Assembly (NCBI GenBank): GCA_016778765.1
Contig: JADHOV010000018.1
Coordinates: 1 to 53,516, forward strand
Reading direction: 5' to 3'
Length of the DNA stretch: 53,516 bases
DNA from: Paracoccaceae bacterium
GTDB taxonomy: Bacteria > Pseudomonadota > Alphaproteobacteria > Rhodobacterales > Rhodobacteraceae
Shown here: positions 35,045 to 44,798 of the stretch, in pieces
How positions within the stretch are numbered: position 1 is the stretch's first letter
Layout of the letters: each line of letters opens with the position of its first letter
The notes under the pieces: model-generated
What the model saw: the letters and a program-made list of their open reading frames with translations, nothing else
Database searches by the model: none
What the model was told of the DNA's origin: nothing
Position numbers and translations under genes: made by a program

Positions 35045-36559
35045 ATGCGCCCTGAACCCAAATCAAACCAAGCCATCTTGACGCTTACAGGGGTCTCCAA
35101 ATCTTTTCCCGGTGTGAAAGCGTTATCGGATGTTCAGCTTCAGCTTTATCCGGGCCAAGTGATGGCGCTTGTCGGCGAAAACGGCGCGGGCAAATCAACA
35201 ATCGTTAAAATTCTTACTGGGATTTATCAGCCCGAAGAAGGCGAAATCCGACTGAATGGCGCGCCGCTTCGGCTAAACAGCGCACAAGATGCTTCACAGG
35301 CCGGCATCACAGCGATCCATCAAGAAACTGTTTTATTTGACGATCTCTCGGTCGCGGAAAATATATTTCTTGGACATGCCCCGCGCAGCAAGCTGGGCCT
35401 TATTGACCGCAAAGCCCAAACCCAAGAGGCCAAAAACATTTTGCGCAGCATTGGCGCCAAGTTAAATCCTGAGGCGCGGCTCGGAGATCTGGGCATCGCT
35501 TCCAAACATCTTGTTGCGATCGCCCGCGCGCTTTCAATCCAAGCGCAAGTTGTGATTTTGGATGAACCGACAGCCGCCCTATCGCATAAAGAAATCAATG
35601 AACTCTATGACTTGGTAGAGCTGCTAAAAACACAGGGAAAAGCCATTTTATTCATCAGTCACAAATTTGATGAAATCTTTCATATTGCGGATCGGTATAC
35701 CGTTTTTCGCGATGGTGCTTTTGTGGGTGACGGAAAAATTGCGGATCTGAACGAAGATGATCTGGTCAAAATGATGGTGGGCCGCTCTGTAGATCAAATT
35801 TTTCCACCGCGCCAGCATCAAAAAGGTAAGCCTGTTTTAGAGGTGTCTGGCTGCGCCCATCCCACCGAATTTGAGGATATCAGCTTCACGCTTCACGAAG
35901 GAGAAATTTTGGGGTTTTATGGCCTGGTGGGCGCTGGAAGATCCGAGTTCATGCAAACGCTATTTGGGATGACCAAACTTTCGAAAGGCAAAATTATCAT
36001 CGATGGCAAATCCCACTCGATCCACTCGCCTGCCGATGCGATAGAGGCCGGAATTGTCTACGTACCCGAGGATCGGGGCCAACAGGGCACTATACGACCG
36101 TTGCCGATTTTTCAAAACGTTACGTTGCCCTCTTTAAACCGCACGTCGCGCAATGGGTTTTTGCGGCTTGCCAATGAGTTTGCACTAACGCGAGAATATA
36201 CCGAACGCTTAGAGCTACGCGCAGCCTCGCTTGACGTTCCGCTGGCAACACTTTCAGGAGGCAATCAGCAAAAAGTGGTGATCGCAAAATGGCTGGCGAC
36301 CACCCCTAAAATTATCATTCTTGATGAGCCCACGAAAGGCATCGATATCGGTTCAAAAGCCGCCGTGCATGCTTTCATGGCGGAACTGGCGGCGCAGGGT
36401 TTGGCGGTTATTATGGTCAGCTCCGAAATCCCCGAAATTCTTGGCATGTCGGATCGGGTGATTGTGATGCGCGAGGGGCGCATTGCAACCGAAGCGGCGG
36501 GCAATGGGCTTACGCCAGAGAATCTTGTCAGATATGCAGCCGGGTTAAAGGAGGCTTAA
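35045..36559 (+). CDS. rhaT: Rhamnose ABC transporter ATP-binding protein
   Basis: A 504-residue tandem ATPase of the CUT2 (RbsA/XylG) class. N-half Walker A is GENGAGKS (44-51) with Walker B VILDEPTAALS. The C-half has the family's degenerate Walker A GLVGAGRS, signature LSGGNQQKV and IILDEPTKGIDIGSK. The N-half signature is replaced by LGIASKHLVAIARAL, also common in this class. It energises uptake through RhaP and RhaQ. This RhaT is an ATPase, unlike the enterobacterial RhaT rhamnose/H+ symporter of the same name. Confidence 0.94.
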   Translation: MRPEPKSNQAILTLTGVSKSFPGVKALSDVQLQLYPGQVMALVGENGAGKSTIVKILTGIYQPEEGEIRLNGAPLRLNSAQDASQAGITAIHQETVLFDDLSVAENIFLGHAPRSKLGLIDRKAQTQEAKNILRSIGAKLNPEARLGDLGIASKHLVAIARALSIQAQVVILDEPTAALSHKEINELYDLVELLKTQGKAILFISHKFDEIFHIADRYTVFRDGAFVGDGKIADLNEDDLVKMMVGRSVDQIFPPRQHQKGKPVLEVSGCAHPTEFEDISFTLHEGEILGFYGLVGAGRSEFMQTLFGMTKLSKGKIIIDGKSHSIHSPADAIEAGIVYVPEDRGQQGTIRPLPIFQNVTLPSLNRTSRNGFLRLANEFALTREYTERLELRAASLDVPLATLSGGNQQKVVIAKWLATTPKIIILDEPTKGIDIGSKAAVHAFMAELAAQGLAVIMVSSEIPEILGMSDRVIVMREGRIATEAAGNGLTPENLVRYAAGLKEA

Positions 36560-37540
36560 GTGAAATCGATATTTTCATCCCGCGAAGCCATTCTCTCTGC
36601 GGCTATTTTAATTGCGCTTGGCTTAATCGCCACTCGGTTTCCCGCCTTTATTGAGCCCAAAAAATTATTGGCGGTGTTTAACGACACCTCTCCTCTAATT
36701 ATTTTAGCCATCGGCCAAATGATCGTGATCTTAACAAAATGCATCGATCTCTCGGTCGCAGCCAACCTTGCCCTTTCTGGGATGATCGTTGCAATGACAA
36801 ATGGCATGGCGCCCGATCTTCCGATTGCCATCTTGATTTTGATTGCAATCGGCATTGGAACTGTTTTGGGGGCGCTGAACGGCCTTCTTGTTTGGAAATT
36901 AAGCATTCCATCAATCGTGGTGACATTGGGCAGCATGACCATTTTCAGGGGCATTATATTTGTTATTTCAGATGGGAAATGGGTCAATGCGCATGAAATG
37001 ACGGCTGCCTTCAAAGCGGTGCCGCGCGAGGTAATTTTTGGGCTTCCAGGTTTGAGCTGGTTTGCCATATTCGCGGTTATATTTTTTGCAATCTTATTAA
37101 CGCGAACACCGCTGGGGCGTATGTTTTTTGCCGTGGGATCAAATCCAAACGCAGCAGTTTACACAGGAATAAGCGTCGGCAAAACGCAATTCTGGGCCTT
37201 TGTATTTTCTGGCGCGCTATCTGGATTGGCCGGCTATCTTTGGGTGGCCCGCTATTCGGTGGCCTATGTTGATATTGCGATTGGTTTTGAGCTTGAAGTG
37301 GTGGCCGCCTGCGTGATCGGAGGGGTGGCGATTTCCGGAGGGATAGGATCAATCGCCGGCGCCGTGTTGGGCGCGCTGTTCCTTGGTGTGATCAAAAATG
37401 CCCTGCCGGTTATTGGCATCAGCCCGTTTTGGCAAATGGCAATATCAGGATCAGCCATCATTGTTGCGATTGCCCTAAACACGCGCGCGCTGCGCAAAAA
37501 AGGCCGGGTGATCCTAAAATCAGCGGAGGCCCAAGGATGA
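36560..37540 (+). CDS. rhaP: Rhamnose ABC transporter permease RhaP
   Basis: 326 residues, GTG start directly abutting the rhaT stop. A CUT2 membrane protein of 8-10 helices with the conserved IVILTKCIDLSVAANLALSGMIVA, a coupling segment LTRTPLGRMFFAVGSNPNAAVYTGI, and GFELEVVAACVIGGVAISGGIGSIAG. It forms the translocation pore with RhaQ. It overlaps rhaQ by four bases (ATGA). Confidence 0.93.
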   Translation: MKSIFSSREAILSAAILIALGLIATRFPAFIEPKKLLAVFNDTSPLIILAIGQMIVILTKCIDLSVAANLALSGMIVAMTNGMAPDLPIAILILIAIGIGTVLGALNGLLVWKLSIPSIVVTLGSMTIFRGIIFVISDGKWVNAHEMTAAFKAVPREVIFGLPGLSWFAIFAVIFFAILLTRTPLGRMFFAVGSNPNAAVYTGISVGKTQFWAFVFSGALSGLAGYLWVARYSVAYVDIAIGFELEVVAACVIGGVAISGGIGSIAGAVLGALFLGVIKNALPVIGISPFWQMAISGSAIIVAIALNTRALRKKGRVILKSAEAQG

Positions 37541-38520
37541 AGACGCAAGCGCGAGATATTCCAGACCGGTTGCAAAACCCGTTTCTGACGCAAATTAAAA
37601 GCTGGGAAACGCTGCTTTTGGCGGTCGCTATCGGTATTTTCATCGCAAATTCTTTTGCCTCTCCGCATTTTTTAAACGCTTGGAACCTCAGTGATGCGAC
37701 ATTCAATTTCACCGAAAAAGCGATGATCGCTTTTGCAATGGCATTGTTGATCATTGCTGGCGAAATTGATCTAAGCGTGGCCTCGATTATTGCGCTTGCC
37801 TCAACAGCGATGGGCGCAATCGCGCAACTGGACGTGTCAACCACGACATTGGTGGTAACCGGCCTTCTTACCGGTTTGGCCTGCGGCGCGTTTAACGCGG
37901 TTTTGGTTACCGGCTTTGGGCTGCCCTCGATCGTTGTAACCATCGGAACCATGAGCCTGTTCAGAGGCATCAGCTACATCGTTCTGGGGGATCAAGCCTA
38001 TCGGGGCTATCCCTCAGATTTTGCCTTTTTTGGACAGGGCTATGTGTTCTGGGTGATCAGTTTTGAATTTGTGCTCTTCGCCATATTGGCGGTGATCTAT
38101 GGGATCCTACTTCATTGGACGAATTTTGGCCGCGCGGTTTATGCGATTGGAAACAATGCCACCGGTGCGCTGTTTTCGGGCATTCGCGTGAACCGCGTTA
38201 AATTTATCCTATTCCTGATGACCGGCGCGATGTCGGGCTTGGCGGCGGTCTGCCTCACCTCACGCTTGGGCTCTACGCGGCCCTCAATCGGAATGGGAAT
38301 GGAATTGGAGGTGGTGACCATGGTGGTTCTGGGCGGGGTCAGCATATTGGGCGGATCTGGCACAATTACGGGGGTTATCATCGCCGCTTTCGTGATGGGT
38401 CTGGTTACGTTTGGATTGGGTCTGCTGAACGTTCCCGGGATCGTTATGTCGATTTTCATCGGCCTTTTGCTGATTGGCGTGATTGCGCTGCCACGCTTGT
38501 GGCAGATCTGGAGGATGTGA
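37537..38520 (+). CDS. rhaQ: Rhamnose ABC transporter permease RhaQ
   Basis: 327 residues, homologous in pattern to Rha[23 protein letters not shown], then [25 protein letters not shown] and [27 protein letters not shown] use the ATG at 37537, which overlaps the rhaP stop as ATGA; the frame extends upstream only as a shadow of rhaP. Its stop overlaps the rhaU start (TGATG). Two different permeases give a heterodimeric channel. Confidence 0.93.
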   Translation: MKTQARDIPDRLQNPFLTQIKSWETLLLAVAIGIFIANSFASPHFLNAWNLSDATFNFTEKAMIAFAMALLIIAGEIDLSVASIIALASTAMGAIAQLDVSTTTLVVTGLLTGLACGAFNAVLVTGFGLPSIVVTIGTMSLFRGISYIVLGDQAYRGYPSDFAFFGQGYVFWVISFEFVLFAILAVIYGILLHWTNFGRAVYAIGNNATGALFSGIRVNRVKFILFLMTGAMSGLAAVCLTSRLGSTRPSIGMGMELEVVTMVVLGGVSILGGSGTITGVIIAAFVMGLVTFGLGLLNVPGIVMSIFIGLLLIGVIALPRLWQIWRM

Positions 38521-38834
38521 TGGAGAAAATCGCCTTTAAAATGCGCTTAACCCCCGGCCAAAAAGAAGAGTATAAGCGCCGCCATGATGAAATATGGCCA
38601 GAATTAATCGCGCTTCTCAAAGAGGCTGGTATATCCGATTATTCGATCTTTCTGGATGACGAAAGCGAGGTTTTATTTGGGGTTTTATGGCGAGAAAATG
38701 ACCATAAAATGGAGGATCTGCCCGCGCATCCTGTGATGCAGCGCTGGTGGGCTTATATGGCAGATATCATGGAAACCAGCCCGACCAATGAACCCGTCGT
38801 GCAACGCTTAAGCGACCTATTTCATATGCCATGA
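38520..38834 (+). CDS. rhaU: L-rhamnose mutarotase
   Basis: 104 residues of the RhaU/YiiL family, a small ferredoxin-like dimer that interconverts alpha and beta anomers of L-rhamnose. The family start [29 protein letters not shown] includes the conserved catalytic-region His (about residue 22), with [10 protein letters not shown] and W-W near 74-75. Start ATG 38520 overlaps the rhaQ stop by one base. It overlaps rhaK by four bases. Confidence 0.94.
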   Translation: MEKIAFKMRLTPGQKEEYKRRHDEIWPELIALLKEAGISDYSIFLDDESEVLFGVLWRENDHKMEDLPAHPVMQRWWAYMADIMETSPTNEPVVQRLSDLFHMP

Positions 38835-40192
38835 GCCATATCGCCGTTATTGATATCGGGAAAACCAATGCCAAGCTTGCGCTGGTCAACAGCGTCGGCC
38901 TTCACGAAATAACGGTAATCACCCAGCCCAACCGCGTGGTTGACTCCCCGCCTTGGCCGCATTTCGATCTGGCTGAGATTTGGGCTTTCATCCAAAACGG
39001 ATTGGCCCAATTTCAAAAACAATACGGCATCGATGCGATCAGTGTTACAACTCACGGGGCCTCAATTGTGCTCATCGGACAAAATGGTGAGGCCTTTCCG
39101 ATGTTGGATTATGAATATTCCGCCGTCAATTCTTTGTCTGACAGTTATGCCCAGCTGCGCGCAGACTTCGCACAAACCGGATCTCCCCGCTTGCCCAATG
39201 GGTTGAATATCGGGGCCCAGCTGCATTGGATGCTCACCACTGAGCCGATGATCCGAAGCCGCCTTGCGAGCATTGTCACCTATCCGCAATATTGGGGTTA
39301 CCTGCTCACCGGAGAGCGCGCGAGCGATTTTACAAGCCTAGGCTGCCACAGCGATTTATGGAACCCCTATGCGCGCGATTTTGCCACAACCTTGGACGCG
39401 CTTGGCCTTCGAAGCTGCTTTGCCCCAGTGCGCCCTCCAGATGAGATTTTGGGCGAGGTTAAACCTGCCTTGGCCCAAAAGCTCGGGCTGCCGGCACATC
39501 TTCCTGTCATGGTTGGCATCCATGACAGCAATGCCTCGCTATATCCGCATCTTTTATCTCAGAGCGGTAGTTTCTCGGTGGTGTCCTCGGGCACTTGGAC
39601 CATCGCTATGGCCATTAATGGCTCAAAACTGGACCTAGAACCAAATCGCGACAGTTTGATCAACGTGAATGCGCTTGGGGATCCCGTGCCCACGGCCCGT
39701 TTTATGGGGGGGCGGGAATTTGATCTTATTCAAAACGGCCGAATCTATGCACCAACCAAATCCGATGAGCAATCGGTTCTCGAAAAAGGCCTTTTCCTTC
39801 TGCCCGCGATAGAGCCTGCAACCGGACCATTTCAAGGCCGCGTGACAGCTTGGTCTGTTGCAAAGCGCAGCGCAGGCGAGGAAAGCGTGGCCTTATCTTT
39901 CTACCTAGCCTTAATGACGCGCACCTGCTTGGACTTGATTGGCGCGCGCGGGCCGGTGATTGTAGAGGGCCCTTTTGCAAAGAATAATGAATATCTCCGG
40001 ATGCTCTCAGCGCTTTCGCCAGAGGGCGTGCTGACCAGCGTTTCGCATACAGGAACAAGTATTGGCGCGGCCCTCTTATGTTTGACGCAGCACAAACAGG
40101 CTGCAACCGCTCTGAACTATGCTTGCCAGGATGAGCCGGCGTTGCAAGCCTATAGCGCAGCTTGGCGGGGGGCGGTTGAGACCGGCCTCTAG
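38831..40192 (+). CDS. rhaK: Rhamnulose/rhamnose kinase (FGGY family)
   Basis: 453-residue sugar kinase. The N-terminal phosphate motif is [13 protein letters not shown], and the DSNASLYPH segment near 234 includes a likely catalytic Asp. A glycine-rich SSGTWTIAM motif and the C-terminal IVEGPFAKN segment complete the FGGY actin-like fold. In the rhizobial pathway RhaK is the sugar kinase and is also needed for ABC uptake. Here it is encoded in the same operon as the transporter, keeping that link possible. Last gene of rhaRSTPQUK. Confidence 0.92.
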   Translation: MSHIAVIDIGKTNAKLALVNSVGLHEITVITQPNRVVDSPPWPHFDLAEIWAFIQNGLAQFQKQYGIDAISVTTHGASIVLIGQNGEAFPMLDYEYSAVNSLSDSYAQLRADFAQTGSPRLPNGLNIGAQLHWMLTTEPMIRSRLASIVTYPQYWGYLLTGERASDFTSLGCHSDLWNPYARDFATTLDALGLRSCFAPVRPPDEILGEVKPALAQKLGLPAHLPVMVGIHDSNASLYPHLLSQSGSFSVVSSGTWTIAMAINGSKLDLEPNRDSLINVNALGDPVPTARFMGGREFDLIQNGRIYAPTKSDEQSVLEKGLFLLPAIEPATGPFQGRVTAWSVAKRSAGEESVALSFYLALMTRTCLDLIGARGPVIVEGPFAKNNEYLRMLSALSPEGVLTSVSHTGTSIGAALLCLTQHKQAATALNYACQDEPALQAYSAAWRGAVETGL

Positions 40193-40416
40193 CCTCGGGG
40201 CGCCAATCGGAACACCACCGCCTGTTCAAACGGCGCCCGGGATTGCATTTTGGGTTTGGCAAATCTATCGCATCAGCCTGTGTCGTAAAGCCTATTCTGG
40301 CCGCAAAACCGGCGGAACACGGGAAACATAAGAGCGATTGCTTATATGCCCAAATAGGGCCCCACCGCATATAAAACTTCTGACGATTATCCTGTCGCGC
40401 AAAGCCCAACTCTAAT

Positions 40417-40441
40417 AAAGGCCCTGCGAATTGGGCCGTTT
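40417..40441. terminator. Possible bidirectional terminator after rhaK
   Basis: GGCCC (40420-40424) pairs with GGGCC (40433-40437), flanked by AAA and GTTT on the plus side and by TTTATT on the minus side. It lies between the convergent rhaK and peroxiredoxin-like genes. The preceding ~220 bases after rhaK hold no gene that I can see. Confidence 0.45.
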
Positions 40442-40472
40442 AAACCTTTGAACGCTGGACTATATTGCAGCG

Positions 40473-41009
40473 TCACACAGGCCCAGTATATTCACCGCGC
40501 GCCGGATAATCATTTGCAATCGCAAAATCAAGCGCGCCGATCAGCTCTGAAAAATGCGGCCGCACGAAGGGCATCGTTTGAACCGACGCATAATAAAGCG
40601 TCTGATCGGGTGAAACCATAAACAGACCAGGCTCTGCAAACAGCTTAGGCTCTTCTATACCGATCGAGGTTTTACCGCGTGATGTCGAGATATAAAGCCC
40701 CCAGTCACGGGCGATCGACAAAGGCAGATCATAGCCAAAACGCAAACCATCGATGCCAATTTTCTGCGCCATTTTTTCGGTACGCTCTTGCCCGTCAGAA
40801 CTGATAGCGATGGTGCCCACACCGCGCTCGGCAAACGCATTTACCAGGGCCTGAAACTCTTTGAGATAGGTTGCACAAAGCGGACAATGCAATCCGCGGT
40901 AAAAGCAGAGCACGGTTCCGCGTTGGCTCGTTTCAGATGAAAGATCAAACAGCCCTTGATCAAGCGTTGGAACGCTCAGATTGGGTGTTTTTTGGCGGGG
41001 AACAAGCAT
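40473..41009 (-). CDS. AhpC/TSA-family peroxiredoxin-like protein
   Basis: 178 residues with a thioredoxin fold. GTVLCFYRGLHCPLC places a C-x2-C pair at Cys42 and Cys45, at the position of the peroxidatic Cys. The family helix KEFQALVNAFAERGVGTIAISSDG follows. True 2-Cys peroxiredoxins have PxxxTxxC; here the motif is GLHCPLC, as in the subgroup often annotated simply as AhpC/TSA or redoxin. Cytoplasmic, no signal. Role in thiol redox or peroxide removal is inferred from family. AGAAGG six bases before the ATG. Confidence 0.85.
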   Translation of the reverse strand: MLVPRQKTPNLSVPTLDQGLFDLSSETSQRGTVLCFYRGLHCPLCATYLKEFQALVNAFAERGVGTIAISSDGQERTEKMAQKIGIDGLRFGYDLPLSIARDWGLYISTSRGKTSIGIEEPKLFAEPGLFMVSPDQTLYYASVQTMPFVRPHFSELIGALDFAIANDYPARGEYTGPV

Positions 41010-41266
41010 GTAAAACCTTCTTTTTGGATTGTTCCTTTTTTATAGGCCGCTTCACATAATAACAAAACCTAATCTTTTGCTTATGCCCAGCCTGATCGGA
41101 TCCCCTTTCTCGAACGGCAGCGCACCCAGCTAAAAAAACCAACATAACGATATACCTCTGCAATAGGCAAAAGAGAGCAACGGTTTGATCAGGGTAAACC
41201 AGCCAGACCCCATCTTTTAGCGCCAAAATGGTAATTTTTTAACTTTTCAACCTGCATTTCAGCGCC

Positions 41267-41458
41267 GTGCGCCATTGCAACGCGCGGCGTTGGCTTTCGC
41301 GCAAGCCATATGAATTTGCCCAGATCTTTACCGGCCAGCACGGGGCCGATCATAGCGATGGACCTCTTTTAAACCTTGCACTATCATCAAGGCTCGTCCG
41401 CGAAATGGGGGCCGATAAAGCCTATCACCTTGAACGCTTGCAGGAGAGATATGAATGA
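41267..41458 (+). CDS. Unknown small protein coupled to the RAM-domain gene
   Basis: 63 codons from a GTG; the start is uncertain. The second half is acidic and helical (GADHSDGPLLNLALSSRLVREM, then GADKAYHLERLQERYE). The stop codon overlaps the next start as ATGA, and the SD for the next gene (AGGAGAG) lies inside its last codons. This is strong evidence that the frame is translated. I do not recognise a family. Because it is tied to a ligand-sensing domain and a transporter, a regulatory role is possible. Confidence 0.55.
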   Translation: MRHCNARRWLSRKPYEFAQIFTGQHGADHSDGPLLNLALSSRLVREMGADKAYHLERLQERYE

Positions 41459-41691
41459 CATGCGTTTTTATACAAATAAGATGCGCACCGGGAAAAACCT
41501 ATCAAGTGGCGGATGCGCTATCCCTCAAGGAAGTCCATTCTGAAATGTATTCCACCAGTGGCGATTTTGACTTGCTGCTGAAAATCTACGTGCCAGAGGG
41601 CAAAGATGTTGGGCGCTATATCAACGAATTAATCGGCCCCATTGAGGGTATTCAGCGAACGCTGACAACGCTGACTTTTTCAGCATTCTAA
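41455..41691 (+). CDS. Free-standing Lrp/AsnC ligand-binding (RAM) domain protein
   Basis: 78 residues, essentially only the RAM/AsnC C-terminal domain: FIQIRCAPGKTYQVADAL, then EVHSEMYSTSGDFDLLLKIYVPE and IQRTLTTLTFSAF, the beta-alpha-beta-beta-alpha-beta pattern. There is no HTH. Such stand-alone RAM proteins form ring oligomers that bind amino acids and can modulate full-length Lrp proteins. It sits 23 bases before the binding-protein gene of the Liv-type importer and is probably cotranscribed with it, which hints that the imported ligand is an amino-acid-like molecule. Confidence 0.86.
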   Translation: MTCVFIQIRCAPGKTYQVADALSLKEVHSEMYSTSGDFDLLLKIYVPEGKDVGRYINELIGPIEGIQRTLTTLTFSAF

Positions 41692-41714
41692 TTGACCATA
41701 TAAGGGAGGAAAAA

Positions 41715-42845
41715 ATGAATAAATTTCTGATGGCGACGGCTGCGCTTGCGCTTGGTGCAACCAGCGTGTTTGCGGATGTAAAAATCGGTATGATCACAAC
41801 TTTATCAGGCGGTGGTGCCGGCCTTGGAATTGATGTGCGCGATGGGTTCATGCTGGCTATTGCACAATCTGGCCGCAACGATATCGACGTTGTTATCGAA
41901 GATGATCAGCGTAAACCCGATATCGCGGTCCAGCTGTCGGATAAAATGATCCAATCCGAACGGGTTGATATTATGACTGGAATTATCTGGTCAAACCTCG
42001 CAATGGCCGTGGTGCCGGCCGTGACCAATCAAAGCGTGTTTTACCTTTCGCCAAATGCGGGCCCATCACTTTTAGCGGGCCGGGGGTGCCACGAAAATTA
42101 CTTTAATGTGGCATGGCAAAATGACAATCTGCACGAGGCAGCTGGCGCCTATGCCAACAACGCCGGGTATAAAAATAGCTTTATCATGGCGCCCAATTAC
42201 CCCGCCGGGCAAGACGCCTTGACAGGGTATAAGCGCTTTCACACTGGCGATCTGGCGGGAGAGGTTTTCACCAAGCTCGGGCAAACTGATTACGCGGCCG
42301 AAATCGCGCAAATCCGCGCCAGTGGCGCTGACAGCGTTTATTTCTTTTTGCCCGGTGGCATGGGGATCTCTTTCTTGAAACAATATGCAGATAGCGGAAT
42401 TGATATTCCGGTTGTAGGCCCGGCCTTCAGTTTTGACCAAGGGATCCTACAGGCCGTGGGAGCGGCCGCTTTGGGCGTTGTGAACACATCACAATGGAAT
42501 AAGGATATCGACAACCCGACCAATGCGGCCTTTGTTGAAACCTTTCAGGCGGCCTATGGACGCTTGCCATCGCTGTATGCCAGCCAAGGGTTTGATACGG
42601 CCAATTTGCTGATTTCGGCGCTTGAAACAGCCCATCCATCCGATGCCGATAGCTTCCGCGACGCGCTGCGGGCCGCAAATTTTGACAGTACGCGGGGGAC
42701 GTTTGCTTTTGGGCCAAACCACCACCCGATTCAAACGATTTACGCGCGCGAAGTGATCCAAGAAGGGGATGTCTTTACCAATAAAATCATCGGGGTGGCC
42801 TTCGAAAGCCACTCAGATGCTTATGCGGGCGATTGCAAAATGTAA
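41715..42845 (+). CDS. Branched-chain-amino-acid-type ABC substrate-binding protein
   Basis: 376 residues with signal peptide (MNKFLMATAALALGATSVFA) and a LivJ/LivK-like type I periplasmic fold: IGMITTLSGGGAGLGIDVRDGFMLA, VVIEDDQRKPDIAVQLSDKMI and a late YASQGFDTANLLISALE. This class binds branched-chain amino acids, but relatives take urea, amides or aromatic acids, so the ligand is open. AGGGAGG precedes the ATG exactly as in rhaS. A long hairpin follows the stop. Confidence 0.9.
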   Translation: MNKFLMATAALALGATSVFADVKIGMITTLSGGGAGLGIDVRDGFMLAIAQSGRNDIDVVIEDDQRKPDIAVQLSDKMIQSERVDIMTGIIWSNLAMAVVPAVTNQSVFYLSPNAGPSLLAGRGCHENYFNVAWQNDNLHEAAGAYANNAGYKNSFIMAPNYPAGQDALTGYKRFHTGDLAGEVFTKLGQTDYAAEIAQIRASGADSVYFFLPGGMGISFLKQYADSGIDIPVVGPAFSFDQGILQAVGAAALGVVNTSQWNKDIDNPTNAAFVETFQAAYGRLPSLYASQGFDTANLLISALETAHPSDADSFRDALRAANFDSTRGTFAFGPNHHPIQTIYAREVIQEGDVFTNKIIGVAFESHSDAYAGDCKM

Positions 42846-42851
42846 GTGGTC

Positions 42852-42881
42852 TTTTGCGTGCCTGCTCGCAGGCGCGCAAAA
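42852..42881 (+). other. Long intercistronic hairpin after the Liv-type binding-protein gene
   Basis: TTTTGCGTGCCTG (42852-42864) pairs with CAGGCGCGCAAAA (42869-42881): 13 base pairs with one G-U and a CTCG tetraloop. It begins six bases after the binding-protein stop and ends 13 bases before the permease start. Without a T-run it should stabilise the upstream message or lower downstream expression. Confidence 0.82.
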
Positions 42882-42894
42882 CTTTGGGGTTTCA

Positions 42895-43815
42895 ATGTCC
42901 GCAATCCTTATCATCGAGCAAATTCTGAACGGCCTGCAATTTGGCGTTATGCTGTTTTTAATGGCGGCCGGTCTTACCTTGATTTTTGGCGTTATGGGAT
43001 TGATCAACCTGGCGCATGGATCGCTTTACATGGTGGGGGCCTTTGCCGCTGCCAGCATGGCCGGCCTGACAGGCTCTTTCTTTATCGGCTTGCTCGCGGC
43101 GCTTATTGCTGCCGCGCTGGCCGGCGCAATTATCGAAATTGTGGTGATCAGACGGCTGTATAAAGCCGCGCATTTGGATCAGGTCCTGGCCACTTTTGCT
43201 CTCATCCTGATTTTCTCGGAAGGCACGCGCTGGCTGTTTGGATCCTTTCCCCTTTTTTTAGAGATACCCGCGCTTTTATCAGGGCCAATTGCCCTGCCCG
43301 GTGGCATACAATATCCGCTCTATCGCCTCAGCTTGATCGCGATTGGCCTGGCGGTGGCACTGGGGCTATGGGCCCTCATTGAAAAGACCCGGATCGGCAT
43401 CCAAATCCGCGCCGGTGAAAATGACCGCGAAATGATCGCCGCGCTCGGAGTGGATATTTCAAAACTCTACACGCTGGTATTCGCGCTTGGCGCGGCCTTG
43501 GCTGGCACCGCCGGAGCTTTGGTTGGTGCCATCCAATCGGTGCAGGTTGGGATGGGAGAACCGGTGCTTATTTTAGCGTTTGTGGTGATCGTGATCGGCG
43601 GTATCGGTTCGATCCGAGGGGCATTTATCGGTGCGCTTTTGGTTGGCCTCACCGACACGCTTGGCGGGGTTTTTCTGCCCGAGCTGTTGAAGCTGTTCAT
43701 GGAAACGGGCAGCGCGCAGAAAACCGGATCGGCTTTTGCCTCTATGGGTATCTATATTTTGATGGGCGGCGTACTGATTTGGAAGCCCACCGGATTATTT
43801 GGTGCCCGCGCATGA
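42895..43815 (+). CDS. LivH-type ABC permease
   Basis: 306 residues with about eight membrane helices. Characteristic segments are QILNGLQFGVMLFLMAAGLTLIFGVMGLINLAHGSLYMVGAF, the coupling loop KTRIGIQIRAGENDREMIAALGVDI, and VVIVIGGIGSIRGAFIGALLVG. I start it at ATG 42895, just before the first helix. The longer frame from 42769 overlaps the binding-protein gene. It overlaps the second permease by ATGA. Confidence 0.91.
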   Translation: MSAILIIEQILNGLQFGVMLFLMAAGLTLIFGVMGLINLAHGSLYMVGAFAAASMAGLTGSFFIGLLAALIAAALAGAIIEIVVIRRLYKAAHLDQVLATFALILIFSEGTRWLFGSFPLFLEIPALLSGPIALPGGIQYPLYRLSLIAIGLAVALGLWALIEKTRIGIQIRAGENDREMIAALGVDISKLYTLVFALGAALAGTAGALVGAIQSVQVGMGEPVLILAFVVIVIGGIGSIRGAFIGALLVGLTDTLGGVFLPELLKLFMETGSAQKTGSAFASMGIYILMGGVLIWKPTGLFGARA

Positions 43816-44798
43816 GGCTACGTGAGCCATATCTGAACGCTGCAGTTCTTCTAGGGCTGATTGGGCTGCCGCTTGCCGCGCTACTAGCAGATGCGCCATT
43901 TACGATCACATTGGCCACCCGCGCAGTGATCCTTGCGCTGGCCGCGGTCGGCTTGAATATTGCGTTGGGAATCGGCGGGCTGGTGAGCTTCGGACATGCG
44001 GTGTTCTTTGGTATTGGCGGTTATGTGATGGGCATTTTAGCCAGTCACGCGCAAACCTATACCCCGTTAGATTTGGGTTTCGTCTCGATAGAGGGCAGCA
44101 AATCTATGCCCGTGATTTGGCTTTCTGCCATGCTGATTTCAGGCATTATCGCGTTTTTTATTGGCCTGCTTTCGCTGCGCACCTCAGGCGTCTATTTCAT
44201 TATGATCACCCTCGCCTTCGGGCAATTATTCTACTATTTCAGTATTTCTTGGCCCCAATATGGCGGAGAAGACGGATTATCGATCTATATGCGCAACGAT
44301 TTTCCAGGGTTGAATACGTTAAAGCCCCTGCAATTCTTCTTCCTATGTTTTGGCTTATTATGCAGCGTGCTGTTTATAAAATCCAAGCTGCAATCTGCGC
44401 CTTTTGGGCTGGCGTTGAATGCCGCGCGGCAAACGCCGTTGCGCGCGCAAGCCGTTGGAATTGAGCCGCTGAAACTGCGGTTGCTGGCCTTTGTTATCTC
44501 GGGTGCGATCACCGGGCTTGCTGGTGCTTTATTTGCAGATCTTAACCGGTTTGTATCGCCCACAATGTTCAGCTGGCAGCTTTCAGGAGAGTTGATCGTG
44601 CTGATCATAATCGGCGGTGTTGGACGCTTGATGGGCCCTGTAATCGGGGCCTGCATGTTCGTAGCTTTGGAACATTTCTTGGGCGGGTTGACCGAGTTTT
44701 GGCACGTCTATCTGGGCCTGATCCTGCTCTGCATCGTTTTATTCGCGCGCGGCGGGCTGATTGGATTATTAACCGGCAAAGACGGAGCCAAAGTGTGA
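43812..44798 (+). CDS. LivM-type ABC permease
   Basis: 328 residues, about nine helices. It has the family pattern LAAVGLNIALGIGGLVSFGHAVFFGIGGYVMG, then LALNAARQTPLRAQAVGIEPLKLRLLAFVISGAITGLAGALFA and LIIIGGVGRLMGPVIGACMF. It pairs with the LivH-type permease. Start ATG 43812 overlaps the previous stop by four bases; its stop overlaps the ATPase start (TGATG). Confidence 0.91.
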   Translation: MRLREPYLNAAVLLGLIGLPLAALLADAPFTITLATRAVILALAAVGLNIALGIGGLVSFGHAVFFGIGGYVMGILASHAQTYTPLDLGFVSIEGSKSMPVIWLSAMLISGIIAFFIGLLSLRTSGVYFIMITLAFGQLFYYFSISWPQYGGEDGLSIYMRNDFPGLNTLKPLQFFFLCFGLLCSVLFIKSKLQSAPFGLALNAARQTPLRAQAVGIEPLKLRLLAFVISGAITGLAGALFADLNRFVSPTMFSWQLSGELIVLIIIGGVGRLMGPVIGACMFVALEHFLGGLTEFWHVYLGLILLCIVLFARGGLIGLLTGKDGAKV

